Shown one piece after another: positions 25,478 to 33,440 of a stretch of DNA of 42,479 nucleotides; the first letter of the stretch is position 1, and the number at the start of each line of letters is the position of its first letter. A model generated the notes under the pieces. The model was not told the origin of the DNA. It did not search any database and worked only from the letters and a program-made list of their open reading frames with translations. This DNA comes from Nakamurella sp. (GTDB taxonomy: Bacteria > Actinomycetota > Actinomycetes > Mycobacteriales > Nakamurellaceae). The stretch is from NCBI GenBank assembly GCA_017848755.1, contig JAFIHI010000081.1, positions 1 through 42,479 on the forward strand, given 5' to 3'. The translations under genes and the position numbers were made by a program.

Positions 25478-25483
25478 AAGGGT

Positions 25484-25840
25484 ATGGCTAGCAGCGATCC
25501 CGATTGTCTGTTCTGCAAGATCGTGGCCGGCGTCGTTCCGGCCGATATCGTCGCGCGGACCGACACCGCCGTCGCATTCCGGGATATCGACCCTCAGGCG
25601 CCGACGCACATCTTGATCGTCCCCGTCGACCACCAGCCGAACGTGGCGGCGACCGCGGCGGCAAACCCGGCGCTCGCCGGGTCGCTGTTCTCCATGGCCG
25701 ACAGCGTCGCCCGCACGGAGGGTATCGGCGAGCGCGGTTATCGATTGGTGGCCAACACCGGGGCAGGGGCTCAGCAGTCCGTCTTCCATGCGCACCTGCA
25801 CCTGCTCGGCGGGCGTTCGTTCACCTGGCCACCAGGCTGA
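25484..25840 (+). CDS. HIT-family nucleotide-binding hydrolase
   Basis: Histidine-triad protein of 118 aa, HINT type. The N-terminal CLFCKIVAGVVPA carries the CxxC pair seen in many bacterial HIT proteins. HILIVPVDHQPN follows, and the histidine triad is in SVFHAHLHLLGGR. Such proteins hydrolyse phosphoramidates of AMP or GMP; the physiological substrate here is unknown. It lies between rsmE and phoH, as in mycobacteria. Expression appears leaderless from its own promoter. Confidence 0.93.
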   Translation: MASSDPDCLFCKIVAGVVPADIVARTDTAVAFRDIDPQAPTHILIVPVDHQPNVAATAAANPALAGSLFSMADSVARTEGIGERGYRLVANTGAGAQQSVFHAHLHLLGGRSFTWPPG

Positions 25841-25898
25841 TGTTCGCGGAACGCCGGCCGACCGGCGCACATGCATCCGCCGAGGCGAGCCGACCCGG

Positions 25899-25904
25899 TA
25901 GAAT
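25899..25904 (+). promoter_or_regulatory. Possible -10 element TAGAAT upstream of phoH
   Basis: TAGAAT is the best -10-like hexamer in the 158 nt between the HIT gene and phoH. A start site about 7 nt downstream would give a phoH leader of roughly 88 nt. No convincing -35 is seen. Confidence 0.35.
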
Positions 25905-25998
25905 CAGCGCAGGACACAGGCCACGATGCCGCCGGACGACGGCGGAGGTTCGATCGTATCGACGCCCTCGGTAGGGCAGGATTGAGGCAGCACACCAG

Positions 25999-27168
25999 GT
26001 GCCGGATACCAACGCAGCTGCGTCACACGGACGCAGTCATCAGGCTGCCGATATCGACGAGACGGGTGGGAACTTCGCGCACACGGACGACAACGCGGAA
26101 TCGACGGTGATCGTCGCCGACGACCACGCGATTCCCGGGCTTCTCGGTGCGCGGGATGTGGTACTGCGGGCACTCGAAGAGGCACTGCCTGCCGACATCC
26201 ACGTGCGCGGCAACCGGATCACCTTGCGTGGGTCTGCCCGCGACATAGCCTTCGCCGAACGCGCGGTACGAGAATTGTTGGCGCTACAGGAAACCGGATC
26301 GGTGATCACGCCCGATGCGGTGCGGCGCACGGTCGGCATTCTGGAAAGGCCGCAGGCGGACGCGGACGGTGGGGTGCCGGCGCCGTCCGAGGTGCTGGGG
26401 CTGAACATCATCTCCCGGCGCGGGCGGGCGATCCGGCCGAAATCGGTGAACCAGAAGCGCTACGTCGACGCGATCGACGAGGCCACGGTGGTCTTCGGTA
26501 TCGGCCCGGCCGGCACCGGCAAGACCTACCTGGCGATGGCCAAGGCCGTGCAGGCGTTGCAGACGAAGAAGGTCAACCGGATCATCCTGACCAGGCCGGC
26601 CGTCGAGGCGGGCGAACGGTTGGGCTTCCTGCCGGGAACGCTAAATGACAAGATTGACCCGTACCTGCGGCCGCTGTACGACGCGCTGCACGACATGATC
26701 GACCCGGAGTCGATTCCGCGGCTGATGGCGGCCGGCACCATCGAGGTCGCCCCGCTGGCATACATGCGGGGAAGAACCCTGAACGACGCGTTCATCATTC
26801 TCGACGAGGCGCAGAACACCACGCCCGAGCAGATGAAGATGTTCCTGACCCGGCTCGGATTCGGGTCGAAGGTCGTGGTCACCGGCGACGTGACTCAGGT
26901 CGACCTGCCGGGCGGGCAGCGGTCCGGGCTGAAGGTGGTCAGCGACATCCTCGCCGATATCGACGATGTGGTCTTCTTGTATCTCACGTCGGCCGACGTC
27001 GTGCGGCACCGGCTCGTCAGCGAGATCGTCGACGCGTACGAGCGGTGGGATGCCGCCGCGGCAGACGAACGCGTCGAGGACGGTGACCGCCACGCCAGGG
27101 GTTACCGCGGGGCCGACCGGCGCGATGCCGGGTATCGGGAGTCGCGCGGGCGCGGCGGGCCACGATGA
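25999..27168 (+). CDS. phoH: PhoH-family ATPase
   Basis: PhoH-like P-loop protein of 389 aa. Walker A is in [37 protein letters not shown], Walker B-like [10 protein letters not shown], and [15 protein letters not shown] complete the core, which is flanked by an N-terminal KH-like segment ([19 protein letters not shown]). The hydrophilic C-terminus ([17 protein letters not shown]) is variable. The family is linked to RNA metabolism and phosphate stress; its exact activity is unsettled. The gene heads a run of ybeY, corC and era, all overlapping or nearly so, which points to shared work on ribosomes or RNA. The GTG start has no clear ribosome binding site and a later start is possible. Confidence 0.94.
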   Translation: MPDTNAAASHGRSHQAADIDETGGNFAHTDDNAESTVIVADDHAIPGLLGARDVVLRALEEALPADIHVRGNRITLRGSARDIAFAERAVRELLALQETGSVITPDAVRRTVGILERPQADADGGVPAPSEVLGLNIISRRGRAIRPKSVNQKRYVDAIDEATVVFGIGPAGTGKTYLAMAKAVQALQTKKVNRIILTRPAVEAGERLGFLPGTLNDKIDPYLRPLYDALHDMIDPESIPRLMAAGTIEVAPLAYMRGRTLNDAFIILDEAQNTTPEQMKMFLTRLGFGSKVVVTGDVTQVDLPGGQRSGLKVVSDILADIDDVVFLYLTSADVVRHRLVSEIVDAYERWDAAAADERVEDGDRHARGYRGADRRDAGYRESRGRGGPR

Positions 27169-27758
27169 CCATCGAGGTGGCGAACGAATCGGGTGTCGGC
27201 GTCGACGAGGTGGCGCTCGGATCCGTCGCCCGCTACGCGCTGAACCACATGGGGATCAACGCCCTCGCCGAGTTGTCGATCCTGCTCGTCGACGTGCCGA
27301 CCATGACGGAACTACACGTCAAGTGGATGGATGAGCCGGGACCGACCGACGTCATGAGCTTCCCCATGGACGAACTCGACACGGCCCGCCGACCGGACGA
27401 ATCCGGCCCCGGGCCGGCGCTGCTCGGCGACGTGGTGCTCTGTCCCGATGTGGCGGCGGAGCAGGCCGCCGGCGCCGGGCATTCCCTGGACGACGAGCTG
27501 CACCTGCTCACGGTGCACGGGGTGCTCCATCTGCTCGGCTACGACCACGCCGAACCTGCCGAGGAACGTGCCATGTTCCGGCTACAGAACGAACTGCTCG
27601 ACGCGTGGCGCGAGGAGCGAGCGCGTCACGATCGCGATGAGCGCGGGCATGCGGCGGACAGCGCCGTGCTGGGCACCGTCGGACTGGTCGCGGGAGACGG
27701 TGCCGAACCGGCGCCCCCGTCGACGGACGACGGCCCGCGCCCCGGCACCGCACCCTGA
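27165..27758 (+). CDS. ybeY: Endoribonuclease YbeY
   Basis: Zinc-dependent RNase needed for 16S rRNA 3'-end maturation and ribosome quality control. The metal site [11 protein letters not shown] (HxxxHxxxxxH) is intact around residues 115-125, preceded by [15 protein letters not shown] and [12 protein letters not shown]. At 197 aa it is longer than usual because of an Ala/Pro/Asp-rich tail of about 40 residues. ATG 27165 overlaps the phoH stop as ATGA. Confidence 0.95.
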   Translation: MTIEVANESGVGVDEVALGSVARYALNHMGINALAELSILLVDVPTMTELHVKWMDEPGPTDVMSFPMDELDTARRPDESGPGPALLGDVVLCPDVAAEQAAGAGHSLDDELHLLTVHGVLHLLGYDHAEPAEERAMFRLQNELLDAWREERARHDRDERGHAADSAVLGTVGLVAGDGAEPAPPSTDDGPRPGTAP

Positions 27759-27766
27759 GGTTCGCC

Positions 27767-29218
27767 GTGACCACGACCGACATCTCGCTGCTCGTGCTCG
27801 CGGCGGTACTCGTTCCGATCGCCGGCACACTGGCCGCGGCGGACGCCGCCGTCAGCACCGTCTCCGCCGCCCGTGTCGAGGAGCTGCAGCGTGAGAACCG
27901 GCGCGGCGCAGCGTCTCTCGCGGCGATCACGGCGGATCGTGCCCGCTATATCAATCTGTTGCTCATGCTGCGGCTTGCCGCCGAGATGACGGCGACGGTC
28001 ACGGTGTCCGCCGTGGCATTCGCGACGTGGGGCTTCCACTTCGCGGTCGCGGCGGTGGTGGCGGTCGTCATGCTCGTCGTGAGCTACGTCGCGATCGGGG
28101 TATTTCCGCGCACACTGGGCCGGCAGCATGCGTACCCGGTGGGGCTGGCACTCGCCGGGCCGACACGGGCGTTGGGCCGTGTTCTGGCTCCTGTCGCGCA
28201 ACTGCTGATCGTCGTCGGAAATGCGCTGACTCCCGGGCGCGGACTCCCGGGAGGCCCGTTCTCGTCGGATGTGGAACTGCGCGAGATGGTCGACCTCGCC
28301 GGCGATCGCGGCGTCGTGCACGAGTCGGAACGCGAGATGCTGCAATCCGTCTTCGATCTCGGCGACACCATCGTGCGCGAGGTCATGGTGCCGCGCACCG
28401 AGGTGGTGTGGATCGAGGCGTCCAAGACGCTCCGCCAGGCGGTTCACCTGGCCGACCGCTCGGGCTTCTCCCGGATCCCGGTCATCGGCGAGGACGCCGA
28501 CGACGTGCTCGGCGTGGTCTACGTGAAAGACCTGATCGCCCGGCTGCTCTCGCTGGCGCCGGATGATCGCGGGCCGCAGGTCACCGAGCTCATGCGCCCG
28601 GCCGTGTTCGTCCCGGAATCGAAGAACGTCGATCAGCTGCTGCGCGACATGCAGCGCGACCGCACCCACGTCGCCATGGTGATCGACGAGTACGGCGGGC
28701 TCGCCGGCATCGTCACCATGGAGGACATCGTCGAGGAGATTGTCGGCGAGATCACCGACGAGTATGACGTCGATACCCCCGATCCCATCGAGCGCCTGCC
28801 CGACGGATCGGTGCGCGTGTCGGCCCGGCTGCCCGTGGAAGACCTCGGCGAGCTGTTCGATATCGAGCTTCCTGCCGACGATGTCGAGACCGTCGGCGGG
28901 CTCGTTGCGCAACTGCTGGGCCGGGTCGTGCTGCCGGGCGCCGAAGCGCGGATCGACGGGCTGCGCCTTCTCGCCGAGGGCGGCGTGGACCGGCGGGGGC
29001 GGCACCGCGTCATGGCGGTGCGAGCGTGGCTGGTGGACCAGGACGCCGAGGCGGGCGAGCACAGCGAACCCAGTGCGCCCGGCGAGGACAGCCCCGGGGC
29101 CGCGGTCCGGTCGGAAGGCGCGGGCGCATCGCAGATGCCGAACAACGTCATACCCGGTGACGAAACCGATGCGGACGGGGCGGCGACGGTCGATGCCGAC
29201 GGCCGGAGGCGATCGTGA
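27767..29218 (+). CDS. CNNM/CorC-family membrane protein with CBS pair
   Basis: Membrane protein of 483 aa, the counterpart of Rv2366c. The N-terminal CNNM (DUF21) domain has hydrophobic helices at about 5-30, 62-85 and 88-115. Two CBS domains follow (about 200-330: VREVMVPRTEVVWIEA; VIDEYGGLAGIVTMEDIVEEIVGE). The CorC_HlyC domain (about 345-425) ends ...HRVMAVRAWLV. A disordered acidic tail of about 55 residues closes it. Relatives transport or sense magnesium; the ion is not shown here. The tail DNA contains an exact long copy of the dispersed motif (29140-29158), encoding NNVIPG, absent from homologues as I remember them. The stop overlaps era. Confidence 0.92.
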   Translation: MTTTDISLLVLAAVLVPIAGTLAAADAAVSTVSAARVEELQRENRRGAASLAAITADRARYINLLLMLRLAAEMTATVTVSAVAFATWGFHFAVAAVVAVVMLVVSYVAIGVFPRTLGRQHAYPVGLALAGPTRALGRVLAPVAQLLIVVGNALTPGRGLPGGPFSSDVELREMVDLAGDRGVVHESEREMLQSVFDLGDTIVREVMVPRTEVVWIEASKTLRQAVHLADRSGFSRIPVIGEDADDVLGVVYVKDLIARLLSLAPDDRGPQVTELMRPAVFVPESKNVDQLLRDMQRDRTHVAMVIDEYGGLAGIVTMEDIVEEIVGEITDEYDVDTPDPIERLPDGSVRVSARLPVEDLGELFDIELPADDVETVGGLVAQLLGRVVLPGAEARIDGLRLLAEGGVDRRGRHRVMAVRAWLVDQDAEAGEHSEPSAPGEDSPGAAVRSEGAGASQMPNNVIPGDETDADGAATVDADGRRRS

Positions 29219-30120
29219 GCCCGCACCGCAGCGGTTTCACCTGTTTCGTCGGAAGGCCCAATGTCGGCAAATCGACCCTGCTCAATGCCATGGTCGGCAG
29301 CAAGATCGCGATCACCTCGCCGAAACCGCAGACGACGCGCCGGGCGGTGCGCGGCATCATCACCCGCCCCGATGCGCAACTCGTGATCGTCGACACGCCC
29401 GGCCTGCACAAGCCGCGCACCCTGCTCGGCGAGCGCCTCGACGACCTGGTGCGGAGCGTGTGGTCCGATGTCGACGTGGTGGGCGTGTGCATACCTGCCG
29501 ATCAGGACATCGGGCCGGGGGACCGGCGGATCGTCGCCGATGTGACGGCGCGCGTGGGCGCCACGCCGGTGATCGGCATCGTCACGAAGACGGATCTCGT
29601 GTCGCGGGAGCGGGTCGCGCAGCAGCTCGCGGCGCTCTCCACGCTTCGCGACTTCGCGGAGATCGTGCCGGTCTCGGCGACCGCCGGCGACCAGGTCGAC
29701 CTGCTCACCGACCTGATTGTGGCGCACCTGCCGCCGGGTCCGGTGCTGTACCCCGACGGCGAGCTCACCGATGAGCCGATCGAGACGCGGATCGCCGAGT
29801 TGGTGCGCGAGGCCGCGCTCGACGGCGTCCGCGACGAGCTGCCGCATTCCCTCGCCGCGGTCGTCACCGAGATGGGGCTGCGGGCCGGGCGGGACGATCT
29901 CACCGACGTGTTCGTCACGATCTTCGTGGAGCGCGACTCGCAGAAGCCGATCGTGCTCGGCCGGCGGGCCGCCCGCCTCAAGGAGGTCGGTCGGCGAGCC
30001 CGGGGCGAGATCGAACATCTGCTCGGCGGTCGGGTGTACCTCGACCTGCACGTGACGGTCGCGAAGGATTGGCAGCGGGATCCGAAGCAGCTGCGCAAGC
30101 TGGGATTCGACGTGGGGTAG
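29215..30120 (+). CDS. era: GTPase Era
   Basis: Era GTPase of 301 aa, which binds the 3' end of 16S rRNA and helps small-subunit assembly. G1 GRPNVGKSTLLNAMVG is at about residues 13-28. The G2 region has KPQTTRRAVRGI, G3 DTPGLHKPR, G4 TKTD and G5 VSATAG. The C-terminal KH domain includes VFVTIFVERDSQKPIVLG and LLGGRVYLDLHVTVAKDW. GTG 29215 overlaps the corC stop as GTGA. In mycobacteria recO and uppS follow era; here the next gene is an unrelated SIS protein, so synteny breaks at 30120. Confidence 0.97.
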   Translation: MSPHRSGFTCFVGRPNVGKSTLLNAMVGSKIAITSPKPQTTRRAVRGIITRPDAQLVIVDTPGLHKPRTLLGERLDDLVRSVWSDVDVVGVCIPADQDIGPGDRRIVADVTARVGATPVIGIVTKTDLVSRERVAQQLAALSTLRDFAEIVPVSATAGDQVDLLTDLIVAHLPPGPVLYPDGELTDEPIETRIAELVREAALDGVRDELPHSLAAVVTEMGLRAGRDDLTDVFVTIFVERDSQKPIVLGRRAARLKEVGRRARGEIEHLLGGRVYLDLHVTVAKDWQRDPKQLRKLGFDVG

Positions 30121-30140
30121 CGGATGCGAGTGCGCAATCC

Positions 30141-30166
30141 TGCTCATTTTATGTAAGATATGAGCA
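30141..30166 (+). promoter_or_regulatory. Promoter-operator of the SIS gene: TGCTCAT-N12-ATGAGCA
   Basis: A perfect 7-bp inverted repeat flanks an AT-rich core TTTATGTAAGAT that contains the -10 TAAGAT (30154-30159). A regulator bound here would block the polymerase. It is the most AT-rich spot of the window, and the layout suits a GntR- or LacI-type repressor encoded elsewhere. Confidence 0.65.
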
Positions 30167-30188
30167 CGATTGAACACGGGAGGATGGC

Positions 30189-31253
30189 ATGGCAGGGCAA
30201 CAGGTGTTGTCGGAGATGGGGGAACAGCCCGACGTGCTGGCTGCCATCGTGGCGCAACGCGACGATATGCACGCCCGCATCCGTGCTGCCCTGCCCGAGA
30301 AGCTGCGCGGGATCTGCCTGGTGGCCCGCGGGTCGAGCGACAACGTGGCGATCCACGCGCGCTACCTGCTGGAACTGGCGACCGGCCTGCCGGTGAGCAT
30401 GGCCGCACCGAGCATCATCACGCGGTACCACGCGAAGCTGGATACCGACGGCTACCTGGTGGTCGCGCTGTCTCAATCCGGGCGGACCCCGGAGATCGTC
30501 TCCGTCGCGACGGCGATGCGAGACCAGGGCGCCTCGGTGGTCGCGGTCACGAATGACGGCGATTCGCCGTTGGCCGACGTCTCCGCCGTGACGCTGTCCG
30601 TGGGCACAGGCAAGGAGCTCGCGGTCCCGGCCACGAAGACGGTGACCGGTCAGCTCGCGCTCGTGACGCTGCTTGCCGAGGCGGTCGGCGCTGGCATCGC
30701 CGACTACACGGGCGGCGACGCCGCGTGGGCCGCACTGGCCGGAGCCGTGCGGGACGTGCTCGCCGATACCGATGCGGCGCTGCGGGCGGTCGAGGTGCTG
30801 CGACCGCATCGCAGCGCGATCCACCTGGCGCGCGGGCTGACGTATGCTGCGGCCCTCGAGGCGGCATTGAAATCGAAGGAGACCTCGCGTCGTGTGCACG
30901 ACGGCTACTCGAGTGCGGACTTCCTGCACGGGCCGTTGACGGTGGCGGGCGCCGACGTGCCGGTCGTCGCCTACGGCGTGCCCGGCCCGGTGCTCGCGGA
31001 CGTCGTCGAAACCGTCGGCCGGGCAGCCGCTTTGGGATCTCCGGTGATCGGTGTCGGGACGCCCGACCTCGTCGCGGGCCTCGACGACGCGGCGAGCGCC
31101 GTCGCGCTGCCGACCGCCGACTGCGTCGGCGAAGCCCTGGCGACCATTCCGCTCGTGGTGCGCGGACAGCAGCTGGCGATCCATACGGCCCTCGCGCTCG
31201 GCATGGACCCGGACTCGCCGACTGGACTACACAAGGTCACCGCTACGCGCTGA
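30189..31253 (+). CDS. SIS-domain sugar-phosphate isomerase/deaminase
   Basis: Protein of 354 aa with two SIS domains, like the isomerase half of GlmS and the AgaS/NagB-II deaminases, but without a glutaminase domain. SIS-1 has CLVARGSSDNVAIHARY, ALSQSGRTPEIV and AVTNDGDSPLADVS. SIS-2 has IHLARGLTYAAALEAALKSKETS and SSADFLHGPL (the conserved HGP). It ends GLHKVTATR. A likely role is deamination or isomerisation of an amino-sugar phosphate such as glucosamine-6-phosphate. ATG 30189 has GGGAGG 5 nt upstream. The palindromic operator suggests substrate-inducible control, yet no transporter or nagA-like gene is adjacent. Confidence 0.88.
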   Translation: MAGQQVLSEMGEQPDVLAAIVAQRDDMHARIRAALPEKLRGICLVARGSSDNVAIHARYLLELATGLPVSMAAPSIITRYHAKLDTDGYLVVALSQSGRTPEIVSVATAMRDQGASVVAVTNDGDSPLADVSAVTLSVGTGKELAVPATKTVTGQLALVTLLAEAVGAGIADYTGGDAAWAALAGAVRDVLADTDAALRAVEVLRPHRSAIHLARGLTYAAALEAALKSKETSRRVHDGYSSADFLHGPLTVAGADVPVVAYGVPGPVLADVVETVGRAAALGSPVIGVGTPDLVAGLDDAASAVALPTADCVGEALATIPLVVRGQQLAIHTALALGMDPDSPTGLHKVTATR

Positions 31254-31344
31254 CCGTTGGGCGGTCACCCCGTCATCGGAATGTGTCGGCCGGCTGCTGG
31301 CGCCATGCTGCCACCGGGTACCGACAACGGCCGGGCCGCTCGCG

Positions 31345-31350
31345 TAGATT
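31345..31350 (+). promoter_or_regulatory. -10 element TAGATT, leaderless M20 peptidase promoter
   Basis: TAGATT ends 7 nt before ATG 31358. The start codon itself is part of a dispersed-motif copy (31358-31369). Confidence 0.5.
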
Positions 31351-31357
31351 CTCGGGT

Positions 31358-32764
31358 ATGACGACGTTCGAGCGGCAAGCGGTCGCCCGGGGCGCCGGGC
31401 CATGGCTCACAGACCTGTGCCGGTGGATCGAGATCCCTTCCGTATCAGCCGATCCCGCGCATCACGATGATGTCGCGGCCAGCGCCCGGTACCTCGCCGA
31501 TGCGTTGCGCCGAGCGGGATTTCCGACCGTCGAGGTGCAGGGCGGCGGTCCGTATCTGCCGGCCGTCTACGCGCACTGGCCATCCGGGGACGCCGATGCG
31601 GTGCGCGTGGTGGTCTACGGGCATCACGATGTGCAGCCGGCGGAGCTTGCGGATGGCTGGACCTACCCGCCCTTCGAGGCGCACGTGGTCGACGGGTTGC
31701 TGCACGGACGCGGGTCCAGCGACGACAAGGGCAATGTGGCGATCCACCTGCTCGGCCTTGCCGCGCATCTCGCCGCCACCGGACGGACCGCGCCCGCGGT
31801 GGACCTGACCCTGCTCGTGGAGGGTGAGGAAGAATCCGGATCGCCGCACATCTCGGCACTGCTGAGCGATCTCGCCGGCCGGCTGGAAGCCGACGTCATC
31901 GTCATCTCCGATACCGGGATCTTCGATGCCGCCACGCCGAGTCTGGTCACCGGTATGCGCGGCCTGGTGAGCGGCGAATTGCACGTCCACGGGCCGGATG
32001 TCGACCTGCACTCCGGAAGCTTCGGCGGCGCGGTGCCCAATCCGATCACCGAACTCGTCCGCATCCTTGCCGCGATCCACGATCCGGATCGGCACATCGC
32101 GATCCCCGGCTTCTATGACGGGGTCGACGAGCCCACGGACGAGGAACGAGCGCTGATCGCCGCCCTGCCGTTCGACGAGCACGGGTGGGTCACCGGTCCC
32201 GCGCGGTCGACCGCGGCCGTCGGGGAAGCCGGTTATTCCACCCTGGAGCGGTTGGGCATGCGGCCTACCGCCGAGATCAATGGGATCTGGGGCGGATACA
32301 CCGGGCCAGGCGGCAAGACCATCGTGCCGACGGATGCGTACGCGAAGCTCTCCTTCCGGCTCGTCGGCCGGCAGGACCCGGCCGCGGTGATGCGTCGCGT
32401 GGACGAGTTCGTCGCCGCGCGCGCCGCGGACGGCGTTACAGCGACCATGACTTGGGAAGGGCAGGGTGTGCGGCCCTTGGTCGTCAGCGCGGACCACCCC
32501 GCGATGGATGCGGCACGGCGGGCGCTGGGAGCGGCGTTCGATACCGACACGGTGCTCATCACGCGCGAGGGAGGGTCCGGTCCGGAGGCGGAAATCGCTG
32601 GCGCGATCGGGGCGCCGGTGATCTTCGTCGGTGTGATGACCGATGACGACCAGATCCATGCCCCCGACGAGCGGGCGCCGGTGGACCTGCTGCTCAAGGG
32701 CGCCGAAGCGGTGGCCTTGCTATGGCGTGAATTGGCGGCCGTCGGTCGCGCGGCCCTGGCATGA
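31358..32764 (+). CDS. M20-family metallopeptidase (dipeptidase)
   Basis: Zinc peptidase of the M20 family, 468 aa. Metal and catalytic segments are VVYGHHDVQPA (first His and Asp), GRGSSDDKGNVAIHL (bridging Asp), LVEGEEESGSP (catalytic Glu pair), VISDTG and the terminal DDDQIHAPDERAP (last His). The lid or dimerisation domain lies at about 200-380, with DLHSGSFGGAVPNP. It resembles cytosolic carnosinase-like dipeptidases. The long frame upstream of 31358 overlaps the SIS gene and is not used. It stands alone, transcribed from a leaderless-type promoter; the substrate is unknown. Confidence 0.92.
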   Translation: MTTFERQAVARGAGPWLTDLCRWIEIPSVSADPAHHDDVAASARYLADALRRAGFPTVEVQGGGPYLPAVYAHWPSGDADAVRVVVYGHHDVQPAELADGWTYPPFEAHVVDGLLHGRGSSDDKGNVAIHLLGLAAHLAATGRTAPAVDLTLLVEGEEESGSPHISALLSDLAGRLEADVIVISDTGIFDAATPSLVTGMRGLVSGELHVHGPDVDLHSGSFGGAVPNPITELVRILAAIHDPDRHIAIPGFYDGVDEPTDEERALIAALPFDEHGWVTGPARSTAAVGEAGYSTLERLGMRPTAEINGIWGGYTGPGGKTIVPTDAYAKLSFRLVGRQDPAAVMRRVDEFVAARAADGVTATMTWEGQGVRPLVVSADHPAMDAARRALGAAFDTDTVLITREGGSGPEAEIAGAIGAPVIFVGVMTDDDQIHAPDERAPVDLLLKGAEAVALLWRELAAVGRAALA

Positions 32765-32785
32765 GACTGCGGGCCTGAGGCTGCC

Positions 32786-33379
32786 ATGGTCAGGCACGGT
32801 GCGTCCCACCGAACCGGGCGCGGGAGGCGCGTAGCGTCGCGTCCCGCGTTGGTTCTCGCGCTCGTGGTGCTGATCGGCGCCACCGTCGGCCTCGGCGTGT
32901 GGTGGTGGACGCTGCGATCGGCGGTCGACCCGATCGATGCGAACCCGGTTCGCGCGTCGGCGGTGGTGACGGCGTCGGCCCCGTGCGATGGCCACGAGCT
33001 CACTACCGTGCGACTCTCCGACCTGAGCGGTGCGCCCACCGCGACCCTCGACGGATGTGGGTTCACGGTGGGCGAGAGCCTGACCGTCGAATACCTGGCG
33101 GGGCACCCGGACCGGGTGCGCCTCGCCGGAACGTCCACGGCGGGGCGAGACTCGGTGGCGGCCAAGGTATTGCCGATCGCGGTGCTGTGCGCCGGGCTCG
33201 GCTCGATCATGCTGGTGGGCTTGCTGCTCGTCCGGCGGCGCCGGCCGGCCGGCGGTGAGGTGGACCGGTCGGTGACCGTCGCCGACCTTCGGGCGCGGAT
33301 CGCGGCCGCCCGGGTGGAACAGCCGGCGGCTCAGTCGCAGCCATTCGCCGAGTCGTCGTCGGCTGAGTCGCAGCCGTAG
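32786..33379 (+). CDS. Membrane protein of unknown function, two spans
   Basis: A 197-aa protein I cannot assign to a family. A basic N-terminus precedes one transmembrane helix (about residues 20-41, ALVLALVVLIGATVGLGVWWW). Then comes an extracytoplasmic domain of about 85 residues containing two cysteines (SAPCDGHEL and LDGCGFTVG) that could form a disulfide. A second helix follows (about 127-150, VLPIAVLCAGLGSIMLVGLLLV), then RRRR and a cytoplasmic tail rich in Ala/Gln/Ser. The topology is in-out-in by charge. It lies between the M20 and M16 peptidase genes, 21 nt after the former, so it may share that transcript. Confidence 0.75.
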   Translation: MVRHGASHRTGRGRRVASRPALVLALVVLIGATVGLGVWWWTLRSAVDPIDANPVRASAVVTASAPCDGHELTTVRLSDLSGAPTATLDGCGFTVGESLTVEYLAGHPDRVRLAGTSTAGRDSVAAKVLPIAVLCAGLGSIMLVGLLLVRRRRPAGGEVDRSVTVADLRARIAAARVEQPAAQSQPFAESSSAESQP

Positions 33380-33428
33380 CCGTCGTCGCCCGCGCCCCCG
33401 GTGGCACGGGTCGTGTCCGGACCCTCGA

Positions 33429-33434
33429 TAGGCT
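33429..33434 (+). promoter_or_regulatory. -10 element TAGGCT, leaderless M16 peptidase promoter
   Basis: TAGGCT ends 6 nt before GTG 33441, with no ribosome binding site in between. Confidence 0.5.
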
Positions 33435-33440
33435 GGGCCG

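Noticed and set aside
25420..25479. ATG overlapping the rsmE stop, giving a 19-codon frame (MNTVIPGQPG...).
   Set aside because: The sequence is dominated by the dispersed motif and the HIT promoter. No ribosome binding site or peptide family supports it.
30160..30396. ATG 30160 frame of 78 codons at the SIS operator.
   Set aside because: It lies inside the operator arm immediately after the -10 and runs out of frame through the SIS gene, so it cannot be a sensible start.
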